DNA of 64,000 bases. Source: Elysia chlorotica (Eukaryota; Mollusca; Gastropoda; Plakobranchidae). Positions 36,289 through 47,793 of this stretch are shown here, in pieces. The stretch's first letter is position 1. Every line of letters starts with the position of its first letter. The stretch lies in the NCBI GenBank assembly GCA_003991915.1, contig RQTK01000050.1:844227-908226 (forward strand). Direction: 5' to 3'. Below the pieces are notes generated by a model, which did no database searches, was not told the DNA's origin, and saw nothing but the letters and a program-made list of their open reading frames with translations. The translations under genes were made by a program, and so were the position numbers.

Positions 36289-37864
36289 AACAACATTTTT
36301 AAAACTATCTTCACTCCAGTCTTAGAGTAACCAATTAAAGTGAAGAAACTTTGATTGATTGAGAAAAAAATACAGTTAAGTGAATACTCAATAATTTATT
36401 GTGGTGGGCCTACCATTCTCGACGAACTGGTACCATGAAATCTGACTTCACTACAGGTTATATTAAAAATTACAGAAAACAAATGAATAAAGCCTGATTT
36501 AATTGAATAAAAAATTCTCATTGCATAAGATGAGAAATAACAATAATTAAAAAAAAGGTACCGTGCATAACATGGTTGGTGCTGTGCAACGTTTTATATG
36601 CTAGTATTTGCAAGTTTTAGTACTTTGACAATCTCAACATCAAACAATAACAATAAACTTGGTGTATTACACAGATTGAATTGATGATGTCATAATTCAT
36701 AACAGTTTTTAAGGGTTGTTGAACAGCACAGACATATTAACTCTTATTCATTTTAACACTGACAAAACTTGAGATGAGTATACTTTTCGTAGGTTTAATT
36801 CATTAAAGTTTTAAAAAAACAGTTTACAAGTGACTTATTCATGAAATGTTATTTTAGTATCACAACCGGTATCCATCTTACGTTAACAGTGAAAACTACA
36901 AAAAACTGAAGACTTATAATTCAAACTTCCCATAACCCAATTTTCAAGAGGATGGGTAAATCTTTCTTTTTGCCCCTTTAGCTTCTTTAGAATCAGACTT
37001 ATAGTTTTTTTAAGTTTATCTAGTTTTATATTATTAATTCGAAATCAGTGCACAATCATTATCTCTAATGCAGCAAGCAATATTAATCTTGTCACATCCC
37101 TTGATTTTGGACCTATTTCATGTGTGCACACTATTGGGGGAAATTAAAAAAAATTTGATTTGATTTATTATTTTAGAAATGGAAGGTGTCCAGATCAATA
37201 CAAAAAGGTGCTAGGACAAAAGCGTTTCAACCGGCAAAACATGTGTTGGGCCTGATGGGAAAAGGTTAATCACTCCTTGAATCAATCAGCTAACAAAACA
37301 AGGAAGGGGCCAATGCACTGACAAAGGAGTACCAGAAGTAACATCGATGCAATGAAATATTCGTAGAACAGGGGGAAAGGGAGGCTTCGTTAACAACATA
37401 GATTTCAAATATAATTAACATTTTCAAACATTTGGAGAAAAGGCAGGCAATTGATTTGTTAGAAGTAACTTGGATAACTGAGAGAAAGAAGACTTATACT
37501 AAGTGACATCCATCTATAATGCAGGTGAAGGTAAAAAAGAAGGTTGTGAGAATTTACAAAGACATCAACGTTGTTGGTTTCTACAAATTTTAAGTACACA
37601 GTTTAGTGCATGTACAAAACTACAATGCATTACATTATGTTAACTTTTGCACTTAAGTATTACATTCAAGCAAAACACTATTTAAATGGCAAATTCTATA
37701 GAGCTTAACATGAACATGTAACAGCTATACATGTACTTGTAATGATTTACATGTAGTTTCTTTTTTAACATTTTAATAACAAAACTGTTGTTTCAAAAAC
37801 AAACTAAATCTTTTAAAAATTGTTAAAATTGTTGTAAAAAACTTGAATTCATCAGTGTTACCTT
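36289..37864. other. Intergenic DNA downstream of HOP2
   Basis: AT-rich. It presumably includes the HOP2 3' UTR at the right end. No other feature recognised. Confidence 0.45.
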
Positions 37865-38503
37865 TTATGAATCAGGTGGTTTTACATTTAAATCCTCGTC
37901 TGTCTCAATTCCTATTTCCTCTAAAAGATGTTTTTTGGGCTTTGGATATCCCTCAAGGATGGAATTTAATATATCTGATGTTATTCTCTTCCTTTTTCTC
38001 CACTCTTTTACATATCTCTCCCTACCCTTATATAATGCATCCTTCTCTTCTTTAGAAATTAACAGTCTCCCCTCCTTTAGATGAGAAAGTTTTTCTTTCA
38101 ATCTGTCAATTTCAGGGTATATTTTGTCCACTTGCGTCTGTGCTTCTGCAGTTGTAATAAGTCTGTTATACGCTTGAAGTTCTGTCTCTAATTTTCCGAC
38201 ACACTCTGACTCCCCCTTGATCATAGAATTTAGTTGTGATATCTTGGCATCCATGGCTTTTATTTCTGCCTCATCAACAACTGGAAATAGACTTTGATTA
38301 GCAGAATAAACTTTCTGCTTGCCATATATTTTTTCCACCAGCTTGCCTTCTGCTGTTAAGCTCTCCATTGCTTTCTGGACCGCTGTTTTACCAAAGTCTT
38401 TGCCCATATTTTGGAAAACATCTTGAACACTGTATGGACGATTCTGTTTAAGCATGTATGCAAGAACTGAAGCTACAGCTGAACTCTCCTTTGATTTACT
38501 CAT
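37865..38503 (-). CDS. PSMC3IP: HOP2 homologue, meiotic recombination cofactor (PSMC3IP)
   Basis: An uninterrupted 212-residue frame, close to the human length of 217. Residues 1-75 form the winged-helix DNA-binding domain (NRPYSVQDVF at 21-30, IYGKQKVY at 59-66). Residues about 80-150 are a charged, heptad-like coiled coil that pairs with MND1. The C-terminal signature includes YVKEWRKRKR (164-173), ILEGYPKPKK (182-191) and IGIETDEDLNV (197-207). HOP2-MND1 stimulates DMC1/RAD51 strand exchange in meiosis. The ATG at 38503 matches the family start (MSK). It is immediately preceded by a good acceptor (TTTGTTCCAG|ATG), so an intron in the 5' leader is likely and the longer upstream frame is not coding. 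Lack of coding introns differs from the vertebrate gene. Confidence 0.94.
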   Translation of the reverse strand: MSKSKESSAVASVLAYMLKQNRPYSVQDVFQNMGKDFGKTAVQKAMESLTAEGKLVEKIYGKQKVYSANQSLFPVVDEAEIKAMDAKISQLNSMIKGESECVGKLETELQAYNRLITTAEAQTQVDKIYPEIDRLKEKLSHLKEGRLLISKEEKDALYKGRERYVKEWRKRKRITSDILNSILEGYPKPKKHLLEEIGIETDEDLNVKPPDS

Positions 38504-39616
38504 CTGGAACAAATAGAAAACAAAATGAATTAGAAACAAATTAATAAAAGAATAATGAGACAAAAATCACCTAATGATGGATACAGCCAATAATCATAAA
38601 CAATAGGAATTTTTTTTAATTTCAACCATGGTGAATAATCAGGTATTGAGTCACATGTTTCTTTGTTGTTGTTTTTTTTCTGGTGAGCGATTTCCCCTCC
38701 TCCCCCCATTCACCCTTTTTTTTTCTTGTTGATAAAATCAAATTAAACTCCATTCTAACTTGTCTGTGCAAATTTCAATGCACTTGCAATATACATGTAT
38801 CATAATACATGCGCAAATAATATTCAGCCTTAAAAAGATCTCCTTCTTTGTTTTAGTTGTGTTGCACAAAAGATCCAATTTGAGCATATTCACCAAAAAT
38901 GGATTCATTGCAGTGATGAATGTATATTAAATTAAAGGACCTTTTCTTCTTTTTCTCTCTTTGTAACTTTATCTCTAAGTACTGTAACTTTTTTCCTTCA
39001 AGGAGTACCAAATAGAAAAATAATTGGTGGTCAGCTGAAAGTGAAGCAAAAATATTCTGACTCTGCCATGTAAAATTGTTTTAAAACGATTGAAACTGGA
39101 AAAGCAACCTTTTTTAATTTCCAAATTACTGTCACTCTTTAATATAAATTTGGGATAAAAAAAAATTTGTTATCTTCCAAACAAAGAGGTTTGGGTTTAA
39201 GCCCTGCTCTGACGGCTGCATTTGTTTCTATTTGTTGGGTGGATGTTGGAATAATGTGATTGGTTCAGTCCTGGTAATCTTGCTCTGGGGTACCATCTGC
39301 AGTTTATAACAGCTTGGTTGTTGATGTTAAAGAAAGCAATTTTTACTTGGACTTGGAGTGTGAGAAACAGATCCACTCAAACAAAAAGAATATTATCTAT
39401 CATTAAAATCCCAAGAAAAGGGATTTATAATTCAAGGGAAACCTTCCAGCAAAAAAAAAAAAATGTTTATAAAGGCATTTTGGAGGTCCAAACAAATTAC
39501 ATGGCGTTTTTACAATACATATTGTATAGGAGTATTTATAACCTAAGAGACAGGCGCTTTCAAATTAGACCACACAGATATTTATCAATCATTCTACTGA
39601 GAGTGAGATCACGAAG
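38504..39616. other. HOP2 5' flank, non-coding
   Basis: Contains pyrimidine runs and AT-rich DNA. A possible short leader intron of HOP2 would be 38504-38569 (donor GTGATT). This is not established. Confidence 0.4.
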
Positions 39617-39749
39617 TGGGGGATTGGGTTGGCTTAACGTCCAACAGCAGCACTATATAGGCTATTTAGTGGACGGGCCCTAAGATGGATGTCTGACAAT
39701 TTTATGTGCTGCCACACTCGAGACAGGGTGGGGATACCATGACTCCTGG
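39617..39749 (-). repeat. SINE tail-half fragment
   Basis: GTTGGCTTAACGTCCAACAGC, the GACGGGCCC block, and GGGATACCATGACTCCTG follow the family consensus, then stop abruptly before the head. Confidence 0.75.
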
Positions 39750-39798
39750 GAGATGGACCAAAGGAAGAGACATGCACACACAGAGGGACAAAGAGAGA

Positions 39799-39803
39799 AA
39801 TCT

Positions 39804-39867
<64 letters not shown>

Positions 39868-39881
39868 GGGGGGGGGGGGGT
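39799..39881 (+). repeat. (GA)n tract ending in a poly-G run
   Basis: About 57 bases of GA repeats followed by about 25 G, in the region between the HOP2 and TSNAX starts. Confidence 0.9.
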
Positions 39882-40452
39882 GTCATGGGGGTGTGGGAGG
39901 ACAGTGTGGGTGGGGTGCGGGGCTATTTCTAGATCTAGAGGCTAGAATTTTATAAGAGATAGAGAGAGGCTATTTCTAGATCTAGACCAGAGGCTAGAAT
40001 TTATCCAGAGATCGAGGGTACCTTTCACTTCTTTATTCTCCTAGATCTTGTAGAAATTGAAGGTTAAATCTAAACAAATTAAGCTGAACTAATCATTATC
40101 ATAGTACACCATGAAATTGAAAACAGAAAAGAAAGCTTTTTGTTTCAGTACACCTGAGCGCAGCCTTTGGAAACCGAATTTAGCAGACTTCCAAGGTGGA
40201 TAACTCTAATAAACTCGATGTCGATCGTAAACAAAATTAATCCTCGATGCTCTACATCTAACACTACAGACGCAGCTTATGCCTAACTGAATTGGTTATG
40301 TTTTGGGTTGTTCTTATTCTGATCTCTTCGTGATTCCATCATATGATTTAGATTTAGACCTACAATTTGGATTTCTAAATCTATTGATTTAGATATAATC
40401 TAGATCTAGCCTTTTCGAGGCGTAACAGTAAAAACAAACGCTGAATTTAATA

Positions 40453-43400
40453 ATGGCCATGACTGGCATGAGACAGGCTCAACATAGACATAAAAAGTCT
40501 CCGCAAAAGAGACATGGAAATTCTCCAGCCAAAGGTAGGCCTACCAAAAAAAATCTTTATATCTTTAGAATTAGTAAGATTGGGGTTGTGGAGGAGTGTA
40601 TAATAGCATGGCTCTGGCAAAAACATTTTTACTTACATTGCAGGTTTGATTTACTAAGTGTCAATTATGACCAGGCAAGTGTCAGAGATCATAATTTAGA
40701 GGCCCTGCGCTGTCCCTGAGTGGCATTTATAAAATTCTAAGACCTTATTCTTGAGATATGTCAATGATAGGTCGAGCCATACTGCTGATGTTGGACGTTA
40801 AAAAAACACCCCTCTCTTCTCAATGAAAAATGCACAAAAATATAGCCTATAGATATATATTCTTATCTAGTCTAGATTTTTATAGATTTTTAGCCAAGCT
40901 CTGACTTTAGCATTTCCATAAAATACTTTTCTAATTTGACATGCACGTTCTGGTCCCTCTAACATAGAATAATCAGGTATGCACTGTATATATATATATA
41001 TATTAATTTTAAATAATTAAAAAAGTTATTCCAAGTCCAACATCTTAGCTACTTTTTTTTATTTATTAAGGAATTTGTATGTACCCTGTCTGTAAAAATT
41101 GGCATCAAGTATTGCAAACCAGCTTTTCACTTCTTCAACAGATCATATATAAATCTTCATATTTCATGCCTCCCAGATAGCCTTTCAGAGGCTCAAAAGG
41201 GTGGTAGTCTGCTCTACCCAGGAAACAAACTGTCCAATAAAATGCCAACCTTTGTGCCAAGTTGGCCATGAGACCGTAGATTTTGACTATCACCTCTAGT
41301 CTTAGGGCTTCAAAAGCCTTTTAAGAGGGATGAAATTTGAAGAGAGAGATTATAATCTGATCGTAGAAGTGAAATTCTGGTTCTCTTTGCTAAACGCCAA
41401 TTTTTACAGAAAGTAAACGTCATATCATTTTTATATAATTGACAAATTTAATGCACAGGTCACCATTGGAACTATTTATTACAAATAAGCCAAGATGTCG
41501 GTGCATCTTCGTTTGCAAATTTGAGTCAGGTACAAATATAAAAGTTCATTAATAAGACTGTTTATTTTATGACATGTTTTGACATTACTTTTGCAACATA
41601 CATGTACCTAGTATAAAATAGGGAAGGGCTTTGAGTGACAGTCAACATTCATCGCTTATGGGAGTAATTGTGTAAATTGTACATTTTTTGTCGACTTGAA
41701 TAATCTGTAAATGCAGTGTTGTTCCAAATAAATAGTAACATCTGGGAAGTGACATCTCAGAGTATAATTTTATCTAACAAAATTGTATGTTTTATGCTTG
41801 CAGGGGCAAAAGACCAGAAAGATTTGGATTTGGATGAGTCGTCTGCTGTGATTCAAGCATTTAGAGTGTTCCAGAATGAACTTGATAATCGTAATGATCG
41901 CAATGAAAGAATTGTTAAACTGAGTAGAGACATAACAATTGAGAGCAAACGTATCATATTTACTTTACAACGCTGTGTTGGGTAAGAACATTTCTATAAA
42001 CTAAAACTCCTGATATTGATATCTTATCGTAATGGTGCTTTGATTCTTTTAGTCTCCACATACAATGATTTTTTTCAAACTTTGCAGTCTAATGATGAGT
42101 GGGCCCAGGTACTAGAGCGCATACTCGCTAAACAGGAAGTCTTGGGCCCCTTTTGTTTCCTACTAGATGGAGTTTTAATGTTACCAGTTGACAGCATATC
42201 AAAATGGTCAGACTTTAATCTTGGATCCTATCACTGGAAACCTTGATATCTACAGTTAAACTAAGAGAGAATATTAACCTTCATTGATTACATTAGTTTT
42301 TTCTATGTGGGACTATGACTTCCTTATTTCATATTAACTTTTTGCTACGCTGATATCCGCTCCGTAAACCGCTTTTTTTTACTACCAATCATATGTAAAT
42401 GATGCGTCCATAAGAAATAACAGTATTTTACGCAGTGCATCTTTCAGAGAGAAATTGACAACATTTGATTTCTGCCTTTTCCATCGCTGTGTAGAATTCT
42501 TATGTGAAAATCTAGCCCATAATAGAGCATTCTACTTTTTATAATACATGTACATGTGCCTTTTTTTAAGCGTTGGATGTAAACACAATATCATGATTTA
42601 TTTTGGTTTATTTACTTTTAGTTCAGAAAACAAGGAGGATGTTCTGAATGAAGCAAAGGTGAAATTTAAGGAGCTGCATGAATCCAAATTTTTCCCTCTA
42701 GCATTGGAATTGGAAGGTCAAGATCCATACCAGTATCTGAAAGCGTTTTCACCTGGTGAGTCTGCTTTATCAATTACATGTATGTGCAATCTAGAAAATT
42801 TCATAACTACATGTAATTATACTTTGCGGCGTTTGCATGTTGTTGTTGGGTTATTTTTACAAAATAGGGTAAATTGTGTAAATTATCTGCTTGTATGTAT
42901 CTTTCATTTTCACCAAACTTTTGATTTGTAGCAGCATGTAGACATACATTTTAAAACTGCAATATTTCTTTATATTCTGGTACAGTGAACTTAAGAAGAT
43001 ACTCTAGTCAAATTGGGCTTATCCCATCAAATATTGAAATTTTTGCATAAACATCTATATCAATTATCATCTTAAATCGTCAATGAGTAAGGTTTTTCAC
43101 AAAATTCATAATTTTAGAATGGGTTAGAAAGGATTAGGAGACATTTCCCACAGAGAAATAAATCCTGTAGCTTAAAGGGTTAAAGCAACTTAAAACAACA
43201 CCAACTTTCTGATACATTTTCCCCTCTTATTAATTCTTTTGATTTGAACTAGGTAGTTTTATTCTGAATACCAATATTTATTTATTTTTTGGTTTATTCC
43301 TCTTAAAAGAATGAATAGGGATTTCATCAACATCAAGGTAAATTACTTGATACTAAATTTAGTTTTGAATCACATATCTGTCTCTGAATTTTGACAGATT

Positions 43401-44830
43401 ATACATGTTTAAACATTCAAAGTTTATAATCTAGTTACAATACAGTTGTATATTGTAAGACTTGAAAATGATGTCTTGTTAAATTAATACATATATGTAA
43501 AATAATACATAATTGTATTCTGTCTTTCATTTTATTTTCACAGGTCTCCAGGAGTATGTGGAGGCCATAACATTCTTCCACTATGTGTCAGGTGGAAATC
43601 TTGTTGACATTGAGAGAGTGCAGAGTGATCTTACTTTTCCTCTTAAGACATTACAATCTTCAGAAGTAAAGACTCCAACCCAAAGTACAGTTATAGACAA
43701 GGAACATGATGCATCGCATCCTATTAATGATGAATCATCTCAAACAAAAAGCCAGGTTATCATACCTATTCCTCCCTCAGAATACATGCTTGGTGTTGCT
43801 GACTTCACTGGTGAACTTATGAGAATGGCCATTAATTGTGTAGGGGCAAGAGATTTGGAAACTCCCTCTGTGGTAAGGAAAATCAAATTACAAAATGTTT
43901 TAATTTGCGTAATTTGAGAACTTAAACCAAAACAGGCAAGGAACATGCCATGTCTTATCATTGTCCTAGCGTGCATAATTTTACAAGGCTTTTATCTTTA
44001 AATGTGGAATCAGTTCTGGTAGAGGGCCCGGACTCCGCAGGCCTTGCCTTAAATCCGGCATTGCAAAGGAGAAAGAAGGCAATCAAACCAAAATAACCAT
44101 GTCAATCCACCAGGCCCATTATGCGGTCTTAAACTAGTATTAAACGGCATAAAGAAAACAACTCACTCACTCACTGAAATGTTAAACTTGTTGAACACTC
44201 TGATGGTGATGCTGGTAGTCATGGGTTTAGTCTCATTATGGGTACTGAATTACACTTGGACAGGATTTTAGTAGGTTGAAAACGGCTCACATTACCCTTA
44301 GAATTGTTGCTATTGTTGATTTTTGTCCATATAATTTTTTATTGTGTTTCTCAATGTATTGAACAGTGCTACAACAAAAATACAATATGACATTATGAAC
44401 CGAACTTATGGCTTTATTTGATACTTTTCATTGACAAGATGTTTTGCTTAGCTGTTCTACTTCATCTTGCTCTGTTAAGAAATAAAGTTGCATTAACTAA
44501 GTCTAGCGTACATGTATGCAGTTGAATGCAACACAATAATTATGTTATCACACTTTACCTCCATTTTGTATTTTACTTCATTCCCAGGTTTTGGATTTGA
44601 TGCGAGTGATCAACAGTGCTTTCACCAACTTTGGCAACATACCGCGAGAGTTAAGACAAAAGACAAGGGTCTTAACACAAAGCTTACAGAAAGTAGAGCG
44701 AGCTTGCTATACCCTTAGAGTGAGAGGCTCAGAAATCCCAACACATATGCTTGCTGATGTGTTCACTACAGCAGGATCCATGCCATCATATAATTTTAAT
44801 ACAGAGGATATGGATGAAAATTTTGACTGA
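40453..44830 (+). CDS. TSNAX: Translin-associated factor X (TRAX)
   Basis: Five exons keep phase: 40453-40534, 41804-41981, 42622-42755, 43544-43872 and 44588-44830, giving 321 residues against about 290 in human. Residues 1-27 are basic with a nuclear-localisation-like KKSPQKRH. Residues about 40-321 form the all-helical translin fold, with [14 protein letters not shown] in exon 2. TRAX is the catalytic subunit of the translin-TRAX octamer (C3PO), which degrades passenger strands in RNA interference and trims tRNA precursors. The acidic catalytic positions known in TRAX are present: Glu135 and Glu138 in GLQEYVEA, and Asp218 and Glu222 in [12 protein letters not shown]. The C-terminus has the family signature [20 protein letters not shown] Ser/Thr-rich linker (about 165-210) is longer than in human. 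The ATG chosen is the first in the basic exon; a start at the fifth downstream codon (MRQ) is possible. Confidence 0.94.
43990..44175 (+). repeat. Possible second SINE type in TSNAX intron 4
   Basis: A GC-richer patch ends in GGCATAAAGAAAACAACTCA followed by short CTCA repeats, the kind of tail seen on many molluscan SINEs. No tRNA-like head is clear. Confidence 0.35.
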
Positions 44831-44956
44831 ACCTAATTAGTAAAAAAAAAAAAAAAGATCTATGCTTCTTGTGCTGGAATGCTAGAAACTAAAGGATGAT
44901 TTTGTTCGCTTTCTGTACAACTTATTTTACAAAATGTATGATAAATTTTCCTTATC

Positions 44957-44962
44957 AATAAA
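44957..44962 (+). promoter_or_regulatory. Candidate polyadenylation signal of TSNAX
   Basis: AATAAA about 127 nt after the TSNAX stop codon. Confidence 0.6.
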
Positions 44963-45849
44963 CTGACTTCATCAAGTCAAGTGATATGCTTTTTATAAGT
45001 CTTATATTTTTTTGCTCTATCATTTTTAACAATGTCAATTTCACTGGTAATTTTATTATTTATATTTATAAATTTCCTGCCCACAGAAACCACAGACTGC
45101 ACTAAATATTGCTTCACTGTTTGGTTTTTTGGAGTAAAATATAAACATCATTTTATATTAACTGAGTGGTGATAATTGCTGAAAAAAAATGTGATCCAAG
45201 ACAGAAAATACTGGTTTGTGACTCCCCCCTCTGTGGCTATGAATAATTCTATCACAAGTTCAAGCAAGATACATGGTGCGGTCTCATTCAAGGGTGAAAT
45301 TTTGAAATATTGGTAATGGAATGTGAGTTATGTCTGTTCAATTTTTTTTACCCTTTCCTGGCAAATGGGTGTATTATAGGCCTACCTGTACACTATTTAT
45401 ATAGAAATCTAGTTACTGGCAAGTGGGTTATCACATTCGTACTCTTATCTGCATGAACTGAAAGAAAATAAGACATCATAACTACTAATCACAAGTGTAA
45501 CAAGCAAAATATATAAAACCACTTCAAGTCATTCTGAACCTTTGTACAAGTGTTTAAATTAAAAGAATGTTTTCCACGAACGTAGCATTTCTCACAATCT
45601 GTATAGACATTTTGTGGTGTCTATAATGGATTCTGATATAGAACATGAATCTAGACACTAGAACAGTTCTGACAGAAACACAGCATGCTCTTGGCAGATG
45701 GTCAGATCACAGGTATAACATGCAGATTTTGTCTTTCTGTCCTTACATTTTACAATACAAGGAAAGTGTTACTACCTTTATCTATGATGTTCAGGAGTTT
45801 TTTGCACATCTGTATGTTGAGTTAGAGATATTGGGAGGAGAGTTTGTTT
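44963..45849. other. Intergenic DNA, nothing recognised
   Basis: AT-rich DNA downstream of TSNAX without coding potential. Confidence 0.5.
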
Positions 45850-46071
45850 TGTTGCTTAACAACGTGAGCATATCATCAGACTATTTTACGTGCTGCCACA
45901 CAGGAGACAGGCTGGGGAGACCTGGACTCAGCTGGTGACATGAAACTGACACCGACTCAGCCAGTTGGGGACAAAGTCAATCAAAATACTTTTTGACCGT
46001 TCATGGGATTTTAACCACAGGCTATCGATGTGGAGACCAATGCTCTACCACTTCAGCCAGTTCGCCCTGTG
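45850..46071 (-). repeat. Diverged tRNA-derived SINE
   Basis: GTGCTGCCACACAGGAGACAGG, ACTGACACCGACTCAGCCAG and a diverged head (ATGCTCTACCACTTCAGCC) follow the order of the family on the minus strand. Confidence 0.65.
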
Positions 46072-46575
46072 AGGAGAGGGGAGAAGTGGCCAAGGAAGGC
46101 ATGTGATGGATAGTACAAAAATATAAATCGTACTAGTAAGTTGAGCAGACTCTTTCCATAGTCCATGTATTAAGCTATAGTCTACAGACTGAGAACTATA
46201 ATTAGTATAAAAGTTATGTGAACAGCCGGCCCATATCCCCTCTAATGCAGGGTTTGAGAATCATAGGTGTATTAGTAGTCATAATGTTACCCTTTTGAAA
46301 GTAATCACTGAGGTTGGACTTCTCATGTAACTTCTCAATTGTTATCTCTCATCTACTAAACCCATGTTAATGATTATTATTACTCATGATCTGTTACTGG
46401 ATCTTCAAGGTTCCCTGTGCTCTAATTATAGCTCATTGCATTATGATCTTTGAAGTTTGATGTGACCAATTGTACTTTTAGCTTCTTTTTTTAGAACCCA
46501 ATTTGTCTAAGAACCTTTTCTTGTCTCCCAGGGTGCGTTCTTAGGAGAAGATCACTTTGTGACATTGGTTACGCA

Positions 46576-46688
46576 TAGCTACATGTACATGGATAAGAAA
46601 CAAAAAAAAAGCATACCAGTACCACGGTAACAAGAGATTCTGAACAATCTAGGTTAACTTATTCAAACTAATGACACTTAAGTGTAAA
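46576..46688. repeat. 113-bp direct repeat, copy 1
   Basis: Starts AGCTACATGTACATGGATAA and ends CACTTAAGTGTAAA. It is almost identical to 47591-47703, about 1.0 kb away. Confidence 0.85.
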
Positions 46689-47590
46689 AAAAATGTAAAA
46701 CGTGTATTGGATATATGTATTTATTCAGATCAAAAAGAGCACATGCAGTATCATTATATGGCGTCCATTAATTTATTTTTCAAGAGTCTTAAACTTCAGG
46801 AGTACTACAATCTTTAAAAGGCATACTATGGCCTAGCTTAAATTCTACCTTTTTTTAACTTCTTAAATTCTAATTTTAACTAAAAAATACATGTATTAAA
46901 TTAATTATTCACAACTTAACCATTTTCTTTAGTCTTGTGCACCATGATAGGTAATTTTGTACATTCAATATGTCAGAGACAACTTGTAAAAGTTAATAAG
47001 TTTATATTAAGCAGTGACTATAGTGGAAAAAAGGGTATTAAATTGGTGCCATGGAAATAATTAAGCTATGGTTATCTTAAGCGGATTCTACTGTTGACTA
47101 TGAGTACATGTACTACACTACAGAATAGGACTGTAAACAATTTTAGTTTTGAAAAGAAAAAGTTAAATATGAATTATGTACACATTGCATCACATAAATT
47201 TAAAAACAAATTTTGTAAGGCATTTTAGAACATGTACTAAATTAAAAAGAAACACATCAGCGCCTATAGCCTGCTCACTTTTGTAAGCAAAGAAGTTTGC
47301 GAGTTTTACTACGGTATTACATGTACTAGTTTTAAAACCTTTTTCCTTTCATATGAACAAAAATTGTCAAAATTTGCGGGATAATACAAATTTTCTACAT
47401 TGCAAATTATGGCAGTGACGGCAGGGACATGGTTCGTTTTCACTTTTTTCTTTTTGAAAAATGTTGTCAACTTTCAAACATGAGCATATAAATTCAATTT
47501 TACAAAATCCTTCGTGTGATTTAATTATTTTTCTACCAATATTAACAAATAAATTTAAAAAGAAATGTGATAAAGTTTAAATTCAGACAT

Positions 47591-47703
47591 AAGCTACATG
47601 TACATGGATAAGAAACAAAAAAAAAGCATACCAGTACCATGGTAACAAGAGATTCTGAACAATCTAGGTTAACTTATTCGAACTAATGGCACTTAAGTGT
47701 AAA
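47591..47703. repeat. 113-bp direct repeat, copy 2
   Basis: Second copy, differing from 46576-46688 at only about three bases. It lies about 90 bp past the SOCS stop codon, so it is probably in the SOCS 3' UTR. Confidence 0.85.
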
Positions 47704-47793
47704 CAGAAAAAAATACTTCAAGAATCTTTCTTTTCTACTTCATTGAATTACACTCAGTCATAATCAATATCATACATTCATTTGCAGTATCCT

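Noticed and set aside
35692-36290. Telomere-like CCCTAA/TTAGGG at the element ends
   Set aside because: Single occurrences only. They are the terminal bases of an inverted-repeat element, not an interstitial telomeric array.
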